From Novosphingobium aureum (GTDB lineage Bacteria; Pseudomonadota; Alphaproteobacteria; Sphingomonadales; Sphingomonadaceae): 64,000 bases of DNA. Numbering within the stretch: position 1 is the first letter of the stretch; each line of letters starts with the position of its first letter. The DNA lies in contig NZ_JADZGI010000001.1 of NCBI RefSeq assembly GCF_015865035.1, positions 558,001-622,000 of the forward strand. Reading direction: 5' to 3'. Made by a program: the position numbers and the translations under genes. This document shows positions 8,946-17,116 of the stretch, in pieces. The notes beneath the pieces were generated by a model. The model saw only the letters and a program-made list of their open reading frames with translations, had not been told where the DNA came from and searched no databases.

Positions 8946-11102
8946 TCACGGCTGCGGGCTGGCGCTGCCCGTCGGCGTAGCCGGTGCGGTATCCTGCCGG
9001 ATCTGGCCCTGCCGGATCTGGCGCTGCGCTTCCTCGAGCAGGCGGTTGCCGTCGATCTGCACCCCATCGTTGCCCACGCGCACGTCGAGCGGCACACCGT
9101 TGAGATCGGTGGTGATGATCGCAGTCCCGTTCTCGATCCGCATCTGGCTCGCATCGCCGAGCGGGAAGGTGCCTTCGGGAATGTCGTCCAGCCCCTCGAC
9201 GTCGAGCGGCTGGACCGGACCTTCGGGGTTGCGCTGCGGTGCGGGCGCCGCGCGCTCGCCGAGCGCCTGCTGCATGAAGTCGCGCCAGATGCGGGCAGGG
9301 GTGGTGCCGCCCGAAACGCCGTCGAGCGGCGAGTTGTCGTCGTTGCCGACCCAGACGCCCACCACGTAGTCGCCCGCGTACCCGACGAAGAGTGCATCGC
9401 GGTTGTCCTGACTGGTGCCGGTCTTGCCGAAGTTGGGCGCGCTCAGCATGGCCGCGCGGCCCGTGCCCTTGTTGACCGCCGCGCGCAGCAGTTGCTCCAT
9501 TGCCTTGTGGGTCGAGCCAGCCATGCGGTGCTTGCCGTCGACGAGGCGGGCGAACCAGCCCTTCTCGGGCACCGGGAAAGCATGGGGTTCGACGGGGTAG
9601 TAGTTCGCGGCGACGCCTGCGTAGGCGCTGGTGAGTTCGAGCAGGTTCATCGTCGCAGTGCCGAGCGCTAGGCTGGGGTCGCCCTCGGGTAGCGGGGCGG
9701 TGACGCCGAGGCGCCGGGCGACGCGGATCACCTTGTCGTCGCCGACCTGTTCGAACAGGCGTACGGCCGCCACGTTGCTCGAATGCGCGAAGGCATTCTC
9801 GAGCGTGATCGTGGACGAGTAACGCCCCCCTGCGTTCTTGGGCCGATAGCCGCCGGTCTCGATCGCGGCGTTGGAGATCGTGTCCTCAGGCTTCCACCCG
9901 CTTTGCAGCGCGGCGAGGTAGACGAACAGCTTGAAGGTCGAACCGGGCTGGCGCCTGGCCTGGGTCGCGCGGTTGAACGGGCTCTTGGAATAGTCCTTGC
10001 CGCCGACCATCGCCACGACCTCGCCGTTGCGGCGCATGGCGACGAGGGCGACTTGCGCGCCCTTGCCGTCGGGGCCGAGACGCGCGCGCTCGATCGCGCG
10101 GCGCGCGGCGAGCTGCAGGCGTGCATCGAGCGTGGTCTTGAGCGTCTGCGCCGAATAGCTGCTCTCGCCCACCATGGTCCGCGCCTGCGGCAGTGCCCAG
10201 TCGGCAAAGTAGGTGCCGGTCGGCAGGTCGCGTCCTCCGCGCACGTCGAGCCGCGGCGCACGCATCTTCGCCGCTTCCTGCGCGGTGAGGTATCCGGCAT
10301 CGGCCATCGCGCCCAGCACCACCTTCATGCGCGCCTGCGCAAGGTCGTAATTGTTGGTCGGTGCGAGCCTTGAGGGGGCCTTCATCAACCCTGCCAGCAT
10401 TGCCGCCTGCGCGGTGGTCAGGCGTTCGGGGCGGCGGTGGAAGTAGTGCAGCGAGGCCGCGCGCAGGCCATAGGTGTTGTCACCGTAGTAGGCGTTCGAG
10501 AGATAGCGCTCGAGGATCTCGTCCTTGGTCAGCCAGGCCTCGAGCCAGAACGCGATCAGCGCCTCGCGCGCCTTGCGCGTCAGGCTCTGCTCGGGCGTGA
10601 GGAAAGTAAACTTGGCGAGCTGCTGGGTGATCGTCGAGCCGCCTTGCGTGGTGCCCGAGGTGAGATTGGTCCACGCCGCGCGCGCGATGCCGTAGGGATC
10701 GACGCCCCAGTGATCGTAGAAGCGCCGGTCCTCGATCGCGATGAAGGCCTGCTTGACGTGGTCGGGCAGTTCGGCGGCCTTGACCGGGGCATCGACGATG
10801 GCGCCATTGCGCGCGATCGGCGTGCCGTCGGCGGCGAGCAGCGTGATCTGCGGGGGCGAAGTAGGCTGGAGCGACTTCGACAGCGGTGCGGTGATCGCGA
10901 GCCAGGCGACCAGCACGAAGAACAGCGCCAGCATCGCCGCAAGGCCGCGCACGAACCAGCGCAGGCGCTTGCGGGCGCGAGACGGGCTGGCCTCGTCGGC
11001 GGATGTTGCCGTATCGGGAGCAGCCCCGCCGAAATCGTCGTCGAGGTCGTCCAGGTCTGTATCGGGCCCGGAGGCCGCAGTCTTGCGCTTGAGCGTGAAC
11101 AT
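8946..11102 (-). CDS. Class A penicillin-binding protein (PBP1A-like bifunctional transglycosylase/transpeptidase)
   Basis: A 718-residue bifunctional peptidoglycan synthase. The start at 11102 (MFTLKRK) is chosen over a longer in-frame ATG because it gives a normal acidic cytoplasmic tail, then one transmembrane anchor (around GLAAMLALFFVLVAWLAI). Glycosyltransferase domain: EDRRFYDHWGVD with catalytic Glu, GGSTITQQLAK and RKAREALIAFWLE. Transpeptidase domain: STFKLF (SxxK serine), SSN and KTGTS. The C-terminal tail is Pro/Gln-rich. It polymerises and cross-links glycan strands in the periplasm and converges on plsC with a 15 bp gap. Confidence 0.92.
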   Translation of the reverse strand: MFTLKRKTAASGPDTDLDDLDDDFGGAAPDTATSADEASPSRARKRLRWFVRGLAAMLALFFVLVAWLAITAPLSKSLQPTSPPQITLLAADGTPIARNGAIVDAPVKAAELPDHVKQAFIAIEDRRFYDHWGVDPYGIARAAWTNLTSGTTQGGSTITQQLAKFTFLTPEQSLTRKAREALIAFWLEAWLTKDEILERYLSNAYYGDNTYGLRAASLHYFHRRPERLTTAQAAMLAGLMKAPSRLAPTNNYDLAQARMKVVLGAMADAGYLTAQEAAKMRAPRLDVRGGRDLPTGTYFADWALPQARTMVGESSYSAQTLKTTLDARLQLAARRAIERARLGPDGKGAQVALVAMRRNGEVVAMVGGKDYSKSPFNRATQARRQPGSTFKLFVYLAALQSGWKPEDTISNAAIETGGYRPKNAGGRYSSTITLENAFAHSSNVAAVRLFEQVGDDKVIRVARRLGVTAPLPEGDPSLALGTATMNLLELTSAYAGVAANYYPVEPHAFPVPEKGWFARLVDGKHRMAGSTHKAMEQLLRAAVNKGTGRAAMLSAPNFGKTGTSQDNRDALFVGYAGDYVVGVWVGNDDNSPLDGVSGGTTPARIWRDFMQQALGERAAPAPQRNPEGPVQPLDVEGLDDIPEGTFPLGDASQMRIENGTAIITTDLNGVPLDVRVGNDGVQIDGNRLLEEAQRQIRQGQIRQDTAPATPTGSASPQP

Positions 11103-11195
11103 CGTCGGCCCGCGAATACACCATCCGGCGCGCAAGCGCACCACATCGTCGCGCGGCTTAGCGTGGACAACCTTTCGCCAGCCCGAACGGCCGCG

Positions 11196-12254
11196 CTAGA
11201 ACCGCACTCCCGTGCTGGCTAGGATGCGGGTCGAGGAGCGCCCGGCCTGTATCTCGGCCTGTGCGGTCAGGTTGCGGTTGAACTCATAGTTGAACCCCGC
11301 GATCAGCGCGAAGGGATGGCGCGTCTCCAGCTCGATATCGTAGCGCAAGTGCACGCCATCGCCGTCCTCGAACACCGGCCCGCTCTCGACCACGCCGTTC
11401 ACCCGGGTCGAGAGGTCGAAGTAGTTGGCACCGAAATAGGCAGCGAGATAACGATCCTGACCCAGTTCGAACCGGGGCCCGGCGCGCATCGAGACGTTGG
11501 TCGATTCGACGTCGGAACGCTTCTTGGAGGATACGCTGATCGTCTTCGCCGCAGAGCCGAGCACGAACCAGTCGGCAGAGCCGTAGACGAGGATCGTGCC
11601 CAGCGTGACCGTGGTGTTGTTGACCTTGGTCTCGACCGGCAGGTCGAGGACACCGCAAGGGTTAGCCGGGCGGCAGAAGGGGAAGGGGATCAGTTCGTCG
11701 AGGTCGATGGCGACATCGATGCGGTTGGTGCCCTTCACCTTGCCGACCGAGGCGAACAGGTTGAGGCCGGGAAACAGCCATAGGTCCGCCTTGAAGCCGA
11801 GCATGCGGTTGTCACCCTCGAGGCGGTTGGTCGTGACTTGCGGAAGCGGGAGCAGCGTGGCGTCCTGCGGCGGATCGGCGCCCTTCTGGACCGCCACCGC
11901 AAGATCGCTCGCGTTGAACTGCGTATCGGTCCAGACCATCAGCGCGCCAAGGCCGAAGGGTTCGGGGATCTTGTAGCCGCGCGCGATCGCGGCACGGCCA
12001 CCGATAGGAAAGGTACGGTGGCGTTCCCTAACCGGGGGCTCGGCGAGCTCGTCGGCGTCAGCGAGGTTGCTGTCCGCCTGTTCGCAAGTCGCTTCGCTAT
12101 CGCTGCGGGCAGAGCAGTCGTCCGGGGACGAGAGCGGCGAAGTGGAGGTGACCAGGGCTGCCTCGGCGAGACCCGGGCCAGGCTCCCCGGCAAGCGCAGG
12201 CGTCGCGGCGAGGGCCGGGGCACAGATCAGGGCAACCGCGAAGGTATTCTTCAT
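11196..12254 (-). CDS. Outer-membrane beta-barrel protein of unknown function
   Basis: A 352-residue exported protein. The start at 12254 (MKNTFAVAL) gives a signal peptide ending ATPALAG; the open frame extends 48 residues further upstream without a credible start. After an acidic linker containing two cysteines (DDCSARS, ATCEQ), the rest consists of alternating amphipathic strands ending in RILASTGVRF, with the terminal Phe typical of barrel proteins recognised by the BAM complex. A loop with PFCRPANPC might be disulfide bonded. The family is not recognised. It is divergent from the Omp85-like gene, with 164 bp between starts. Confidence 0.6.
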   Translation of the reverse strand: MKNTFAVALICAPALAATPALAGEPGPGLAEAALVTSTSPLSSPDDCSARSDSEATCEQADSNLADADELAEPPVRERHRTFPIGGRAAIARGYKIPEPFGLGALMVWTDTQFNASDLAVAVQKGADPPQDATLLPLPQVTTNRLEGDNRMLGFKADLWLFPGLNLFASVGKVKGTNRIDVAIDLDELIPFPFCRPANPCGVLDLPVETKVNNTTVTLGTILVYGSADWFVLGSAAKTISVSSKKRSDVESTNVSMRAGPRFELGQDRYLAAYFGANYFDLSTRVNGVVESGPVFEDGDGVHLRYDIELETRHPFALIAGFNYEFNRNLTAQAEIQAGRSSTRILASTGVRF

Positions 12255-12418
12255 GGTGGCACAGTGTCGGGTGAGGACGGGAGGCTCCATCGGGAAAACC
12301 CCCGGGCTTGTCTCCCGGCAATCCCTGAGGCCGCGCGCTGCGCTGCGCGGGTCACGACCCGCGCACATGCGGGGAAGCCCCGATGGTTGCGCGCGCAAGG
12401 CGGCCTAGGCTCGCGTAG

Positions 12419-13672
12419 ATGGAAAAGATCGAGCGCAAAGCGAACGCGGGCCCTTCGTGCAGGCTGGCAAGGGTAATGTCCTTCGCCGTCGCGAGCTGCG
12501 CACCTGTTCTCGCCCCCCATGTCGCCAGCGCCCAATCGGTGCAGATGGCCGAGACGCTCGACGTGCAGATGCGCGCTTTCTACGCGGGAACGCAGGGTAG
12601 CGAGAGCGAGGAATTCGACACCGGTGCGCCGGTGCTGGTGCCGGTTCCGCTCGCATCGCCCGAACTCGGCATCGGAGGAGGGCTGGGGGCAGTGTGGCGT
12701 TATGCGCCGTCAGGAGAAGCTGATCCTGCAATGACAAGTCTTTCGCTCGGGTGGACGAGCGAAGGCACATGGGGCGGCGGCATCAGCCAGTCGCTCTCGT
12801 TCGACGCAGACCGCTTTCGCGTGACCGGGCTGGCGGGCTACGGCAAGGCGCGGTTCGATTACTACGGCATCGGTGGCGAGGCCGGAGCGCTAGGGCGCAG
12901 CATCGAGTTGCGCGAGAAGACGGCGACGGCCTGGCTCGACGCGCAGGCGCGCGCCTTCGACAAGGGGCTGCTCTCGCACGTCCATGCCGGGGTGCGCCTG
13001 CGCTATACCCGGATGCGCGCACGCGAGATCGGAGACAGCGACCCGGCGACACCGCGCGCGACCTATCTCCCGACCGCGCTTGAACGGCGCAGCGAAGTCG
13101 CCGCAATCGGGCCGGCCTTCACCTTCGACACCCGCAACGACGACTTCGCCCCGCGCAAGGGGGTTCTGGTCACCGGATCGTGGCTGTTCGGGGCGGACTT
13201 TCTCGGCAGCGACTTCGAGCATCGCAAGCTCGAGCTGCTCTCGACCGGCTACTTCCCGGTCGGCGAACGCACCGTGCTCGCGGTGCGCAAGACGGCCTGC
13301 GCGGTGAAGGGGGATGCACCTTACTACGACTTGTGCATGTTCGGCCGTAACGGCGACCTGCGCGGCTACGCGGTCGGGCGCTACCGCGACGGAGCGAGCT
13401 GGGCGCTGCAATTCGAGGTGCGCCACGAACTCGGTGTGTCCACTATGCCGGGCTGGGTTCCGCCGGGGCGCCTCGCCATCGTCTCGTTCGTCGGCGTCGG
13501 CGGCACCGCGCGCAGCAGCGGCGCGATCTGGAAGGACAGTCACGTGCTCGGCTCGGGCGGGCTCGGTCTGCGCTATCGTCCGGAGCGCTTCGATCGCGGC
13601 ATGCTGCGCCTCGACACCGCCTGGGGCGCGAACGGTCTGGCCCTCACCCTCGGGCTTGGGCAGGCCTTCTAG
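12419..13672 (+). CDS. Omp85/BamA-TamA superfamily outer-membrane protein, barrel only
   Basis: A 417-residue protein with a signal peptide (about 1-39, ending HVASAQ) and a C-terminal Omp85-type barrel. Recognisable are ELGIGGGLGAVWRY, TFDTRNDDFAPRKG (the first strands of a surface antigen D15 domain), the RGYAVGRYRDGA region resembling the conserved RGY/F motif of lid loop 6, and a terminal LGLGQAF with Phe. There is no room for POTRA domains, so it is not BamA or TamA itself. Such barrel-only members are widespread and mostly uncharacterised. Confidence 0.72.
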   Translation: MEKIERKANAGPSCRLARVMSFAVASCAPVLAPHVASAQSVQMAETLDVQMRAFYAGTQGSESEEFDTGAPVLVPVPLASPELGIGGGLGAVWRYAPSGEADPAMTSLSLGWTSEGTWGGGISQSLSFDADRFRVTGLAGYGKARFDYYGIGGEAGALGRSIELREKTATAWLDAQARAFDKGLLSHVHAGVRLRYTRMRAREIGDSDPATPRATYLPTALERRSEVAAIGPAFTFDTRNDDFAPRKGVLVTGSWLFGADFLGSDFEHRKLELLSTGYFPVGERTVLAVRKTACAVKGDAPYYDLCMFGRNGDLRGYAVGRYRDGASWALQFEVRHELGVSTMPGWVPPGRLAIVSFVGVGGTARSSGAIWKDSHVLGSGGLGLRYRPERFDRGMLRLDTAWGANGLALTLGLGQAF

Positions 13673-13721
13673 TCATATCTCTCGGCATGGACTGACTTCC
13701 CCGGACCGGCACCCCATGCAT

Positions 13722-13760
13722 AAAAAAAGGCGCGTCCGGCTGGGGGCAGACCGGACGCGC
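13722..13760 (-). terminator. Intrinsic terminator of the sulfatase gene
   Basis: A perfect 10-bp stem (13730-13739 with 13751-13760, arms GCGCGTCCGG/CCGGACGCGC) is preceded on the plus strand by a run of seven A residues at 13722-13728. Read on the minus strand this is a GC hairpin followed by a U-run, placed just after the sulfatase stop. Confidence 0.85.
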
Positions 13761-13796
13761 ATGCCCCGGTCTGGCGCCGGGGTCGATCTGGGGCGC

Positions 13797-16169
13797 CTAC
13801 TGGCGGGCCATCGCCGCGGCGAGATAGGCCTTGATCATCTCTTCCTTGTCTTCCAGCGGCTCGCCGGTCACGTCGACGAGCGCCTTGTGGATCGTGCCGG
13901 TGAAGGCGAAGGGCGGGCGGTACTCGTCCTCGAGCATGACCGGCGAGCCATTGTCGCTGCCGATGGTGATGCCGGCCGCAAGGCCGAACTGGATCGGGAT
14001 CGTCTTGGGCATCTCGCCATTGCCGACTTCCTCACCGTCGACGAGCAGCTTGAGCGTGGCAGGCGTGCCCTTGCCCTTGGCGATGTCGGCCTTGCCGGTC
14101 GGTTCGAATTCGATGCTGAGCACGTGGTCGCCCGCGGGCACGTCGCTGTCCGAAACGAACTTGTAGCGCTCGTCGGCGACGTAGTTGTAGCCGTAGACCA
14201 GCTTTCCGTCCTTCATGTAGATGCAGAAGCCGCCGTCGTTGCCGCCGATGGTGAACATCGCGCCCTCAGCCCCGTCTTCGGGAATGGTGACGTGGACCGA
14301 GACCGAGTGCGCGGTATTGAGCAGGCGCGGCGAGGCGCTTGACGGAACGGTCTGGGTGCCCGGGTAATAGACATAGCGCTTGCGACCTTCGGCAATCTGC
14401 GGTCGCTCGGTGGCGAGACGTTCGGTGGTGCGGCTGTCTATCGGCAGCACGTTGTACTTGCCTGCCTCGGCATACCACATGCCGATCATCGAGATCAGCC
14501 GCGCCTTTTCCTTGTCGGCGACATCGGTGGTCTCGGTCGGATCCTTGGTGAGATCGTAGAGCTCCCAGGCCTCGGCATCGAGCGTGTTGAGCATGTCCTT
14601 GTCGATCCCGTCGCCAAAGGCATGTTCGGCCTCGGTGAACGAGGGCCCCGGCCAGGGGCAGACCGCGCGCCAGCCGTCATGGTAGAGCGCGCGCGTGCCG
14701 AACATCTCGAAGTACTGCGTCTTGTGCAGGGCCTCGGCCTCGGCATCCTCGAAAGAGGACTTGAGGCTGACCCCCTGGATCGGCGACTGGGTCACGCCGC
14801 GGATCGTCGTGGGCGGTTCGATGCCGAGGCAGTCGAGCACGGTCGGGACCATGTCGATCCCGTGCGCGAACTGCGTGCGGATGCCGCCCTTGGCCTTGAT
14901 CCCCTTGGGCCAGGAAATCAGGAAGGGATCGGAGACACCGCCGCGATAGGTCTCGCGCTTCCAGCGGCGGAACGGGGTGTTGCCCGCATGGGTCCAGCCC
15001 CAGGGGAAGTGATTGAAGTACTTTGGCCCGCCGATGTCCTCGATCGCCGCGAGGTTCTGGGCGAGGTCGTCGGGCACGTTGTTGAAGAACTTGTTCTCGT
15101 TGACCGAGCCGGTCGGGCCGCCCTCGGGGCTCGATCCATTGTCGGAAACCAGCATGATCAGCGTGTTGTCGTATTCGCCGATGTCCTTGAGGAACTGCAC
15201 CAGCTCGCCGATGTAGTGGTCGGTGTGCTCGAGGAAGCCCGCGAAGACTTCCATCATGCGCGCGTAGAGGCGCCGCTCGTCGTCGCTCAGCGCATCCCAG
15301 TCCTGCACGTCGGGATCATGGCGCGAGAGTTCGGCGTGCTCGGGGATTACCCCGAGCTTCTTCTGCCGGGCGAAGGTCTCGCGGCGGTAGACGTCCCAGC
15401 CGCCGTCGAACTTGCCCTTGTACTTGTCGGCCCATTCGGCGGGCACGTGGTGCGGGGCGTGCTGCGCGCCGGTGCAGAAGTACATGAAGAACGGCTTGTT
15501 GGGCGCGACCTGCTTGGCATCGGCGATCATGCCCTTGGCCTTTTCGACCAGGTCGACGGTCAGGTGATAGCCCTCTTCCGGGCTCTTCTCCTGCTCGGTC
15601 TGCGAATTGTCGCGCACCAGCTCGGGGTAGTACTGGTGCGTGTCGCCGCCCAGGAACCCGTAGTAACGCTCGAACCCGCGCCCCAGCGGCCAGCGGTCGT
15701 AAGGGCCCGCAGCCGAGGTCTGCTCGGCTGGCGTGAGGTGCCACTTGCCGATGGCATAAGTGTTATAGCCCTGTGCCAGCAGGATCTCAGAGATGAACCC
15801 GTTCTCGAAGGGGATGATCCCGTTCGAGCCGGGAAACCCGGTCGCGCCCTCGGTGATGCAGGCCATACCGTTGGAGTGGTGGTTGCGCCCGGTGATGAAG
15901 CAGGTACGCGAGGGTGAGCACAGCGCGGTGGTGTGCATGTTGGTATAGAGCAGCCCGTCGGCGGCCAGCGCGTCGATATTGGGCGTCGCGATCGGGCTGC
16001 CATAGCAGCCGAGGTGGCCGTAGCCGGTGTCGTCGAGCACGATGAACAGTACGTTGGGCGCGCCCTCCTTCGCCCGGTTGGGAGAGGGCCAGGACGGCTC
16101 GGACACGTCGTAGGTGCGCCCCTGGACCCCGTTGAACGCCTGTCCCTGGGCATATTCCTTGATCGCCAT
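13797..16169 (-). CDS. Type I arylsulfatase
   Basis: A 790-residue sulfatase. The start at 16169 (MAIKEYAQ) is chosen because upstream in-frame codons lie in untranslated-looking sequence. The formylglycine motif is CSPSR at residues 84-88 (C-x-P-x-R), the metal-binding pair is DD at 46-47, and HHSNG follows the motif. A DNGSSPEGG block supplies further metal ligands. The C-terminal 170 residues are beta-rich. No signal peptide is visible, so it is probably cytoplasmic, as in large arylsulfatases such as AtsA of Pseudomonas. It would hydrolyse alkyl or aryl sulfate esters. An activating formylglycine-generating enzyme is not in the window. Confidence 0.88.
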   Translation of the reverse strand: MAIKEYAQGQAFNGVQGRTYDVSEPSWPSPNRAKEGAPNVLFIVLDDTGYGHLGCYGSPIATPNIDALAADGLLYTNMHTTALCSPSRTCFITGRNHHSNGMACITEGATGFPGSNGIIPFENGFISEILLAQGYNTYAIGKWHLTPAEQTSAAGPYDRWPLGRGFERYYGFLGGDTHQYYPELVRDNSQTEQEKSPEEGYHLTVDLVEKAKGMIADAKQVAPNKPFFMYFCTGAQHAPHHVPAEWADKYKGKFDGGWDVYRRETFARQKKLGVIPEHAELSRHDPDVQDWDALSDDERRLYARMMEVFAGFLEHTDHYIGELVQFLKDIGEYDNTLIMLVSDNGSSPEGGPTGSVNENKFFNNVPDDLAQNLAAIEDIGGPKYFNHFPWGWTHAGNTPFRRWKRETYRGGVSDPFLISWPKGIKAKGGIRTQFAHGIDMVPTVLDCLGIEPPTTIRGVTQSPIQGVSLKSSFEDAEAEALHKTQYFEMFGTRALYHDGWRAVCPWPGPSFTEAEHAFGDGIDKDMLNTLDAEAWELYDLTKDPTETTDVADKEKARLISMIGMWYAEAGKYNVLPIDSRTTERLATERPQIAEGRKRYVYYPGTQTVPSSASPRLLNTAHSVSVHVTIPEDGAEGAMFTIGGNDGGFCIYMKDGKLVYGYNYVADERYKFVSDSDVPAGDHVLSIEFEPTGKADIAKGKGTPATLKLLVDGEEVGNGEMPKTIPIQFGLAAGITIGSDNGSPVMLEDEYRPPFAFTGTIHKALVDVTGEPLEDKEEMIKAYLAAAMARQ

Positions 16170-16342
16170 TTCACTCTCCGCGCCTGAACACACTCGTGTG
16201 CCGCGAAGAATGGGCGCGTGTGGCTGCGCGATGCATCGGGGCTTACCCCTTGTTTGCTGTGCACGAGTCCCGAGCGATGCCATCACGCGGCCCATTGACG
16301 TGGACGCCGTTTGGCATCATTAGCAGCCCCTCGCTTCGGCGC

Positions 16343-16418
16343 GGGCGGTTAGCTCAGTTGGTAGAGCATCTCGTTTACACCGAGAGGGTCGGGGGTTCGA
16401 GCCCCTCACCGCCCACCA
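16343..16418 (+). tRNA. tRNA-Val (anticodon UAC), CCA encoded
   Basis: A cloverleaf can be drawn. The acceptor stem GGGCGGT pairs with ACCGCCC, the D arm contains AGCTCAGTTGGTAGAGC, the anticodon stem TCTCG/CGAGA encloses the loop TTTACAC (anticodon TAC), and the T arm GGGGGTTCGAGCCCC is canonical. The genomic sequence carries the terminal CCA at 16416-16418. A decayed integrase fragment starts about 100 bp downstream, which suggests that the tRNA has served as an attachment site. Confidence 0.96.
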
Positions 16419-16519
16419 TGGATATCTGCGGGTTTCAATCGTTCTCCGCGATATGTTCGATGTCCCATTGAACATCAGAACTCCGCCGCAGCGCTGGCAT
16501 CCTGCATGAATGAGGGGCT

Positions 16520-16633
16520 TTACCGAGCGGATACGGCGCGCATCATTGCGCGTGACATATGCCCCAGATGCTGGCTGAACTTCTGCATTGGAACGTCGGC
16601 CTGCGCCATGCACACGGCGCATGTATGGCACAT
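16520..16633 (-). pseudogene. Remnant of a tyrosine recombinase (phage/island integrase), C-terminal end
   Basis: On the minus strand, 37 codons ending at TAA 16520-16522 read MCHTCAVCMAQ, then ADVPMQKFSQHLGHMS and AMMRAVSAR. The pattern HT.A..M...VPM.K.SQ.LGH corresponds to the box II region of tyrosine recombinases (RHT..A....GV....I...LGH), just before the catalytic Tyr. The family Arg before HT is Cys here and the Tyr is absent, so the fragment is dead. It lies next to tRNA-Val, the usual location of such genes, and abuts an IS3-like fragment at its 5' side, consistent with insertion followed by deletion. Confidence 0.5.
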
Positions 16634-16670
16634 AACGCTTGAACTCATTGCTGAAATTGGACTTCCCCAT
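16634..16670 (-). mobile_element. IS3-family OrfA N-terminal remnant
   Basis: The minus-strand start at 16670 reads MGKSNFSNEFKR, which matches the first residues typical of IS3-family OrfA proteins (GKSNFS.EFKR), preceded by AGGAGGCGACG as ribosome-binding region. After 12 codons the similarity stops and the sequence changes to the integrase fragment. Only the very end of an element is left; no inverted repeat pair or OrfB is visible. Confidence 0.42.
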
Positions 16671-16772
16671 CGTCGCCTCCTGTCCTCAAAACAAGGATCA
16701 GCGGCGTCCAGAAATCATGGTCTTACGCAGCGTGGCGAAGGATGGTGGGCGTTCCAAGGGGGCGTTATCCGA

Positions 16773-17012
16773 TCAGGTGTCGCTGGATTGAGCCGGCAAA
16801 TTGTCGGAAATGGTCCCTGCAGCAGCATTGGCGTCCGTGGCGAGGTCGCGCAGTGCCTGCGCGGTGTCCTGCAAGAGACCGTCGCTGATGGGGCGCTCGC
16901 CATTGACGAACCGCCGGATAGCCCGCTCATCTATCCTGAGGCGCCGGGCGAATGCCGTCGTTCCGCCAAGCAGCTGAACACAGTAGGCGAAGTGGTCCTG
17001 TCGATCTTGCAT
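16773..17012 (-). CDS. Small helix-turn-helix-like protein
   Basis: A 79-residue protein starting at ATG 17012 (MQDRQDHF). A longer in-frame reading exists upstream, but it runs into the end of the AAA gene region without a good start. The segment LLGGTTAFARRLRIDERAIRRFVNGERPISDGLLQDTAQAL has the spacing of an XRE-like helix-turn-helix with a C-terminal extension, as found in short sphingomonad proteins of unknown role. It lies on the same strand as, and just downstream of, the double-AAA gene in the decayed-island area. Confidence 0.55.
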   Translation of the reverse strand: MQDRQDHFAYCVQLLGGTTAFARRLRIDERAIRRFVNGERPISDGLLQDTAQALRDLATDANAAAGTISDNLPAQSSDT

Positions 17013-17116
17013 GGCTCTATCATAGGCTGTCTCGCGCAGGAGGCAATTTGAAGAAGCGACCCTTGCGCTGTCGGTGCGGGAAATCCGGCGGCTGAATGCC
17101 CGGGCATGACCTTCGC

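Noticed and set aside
14622..15917. A 431-codon plus-strand open frame within the sulfatase gene
   Set aside because: Antisense shadow; the sulfatase motifs and terminator lie on the minus strand.
16320..16670. A 116-codon open frame covering the antisense of tRNA-Val
   Set aside because: Its C-terminal part (GSNPRPSRC-like) is the well-known false translation of a tRNA antisense strand; only its first 12 codons (IS3-like) are informative.
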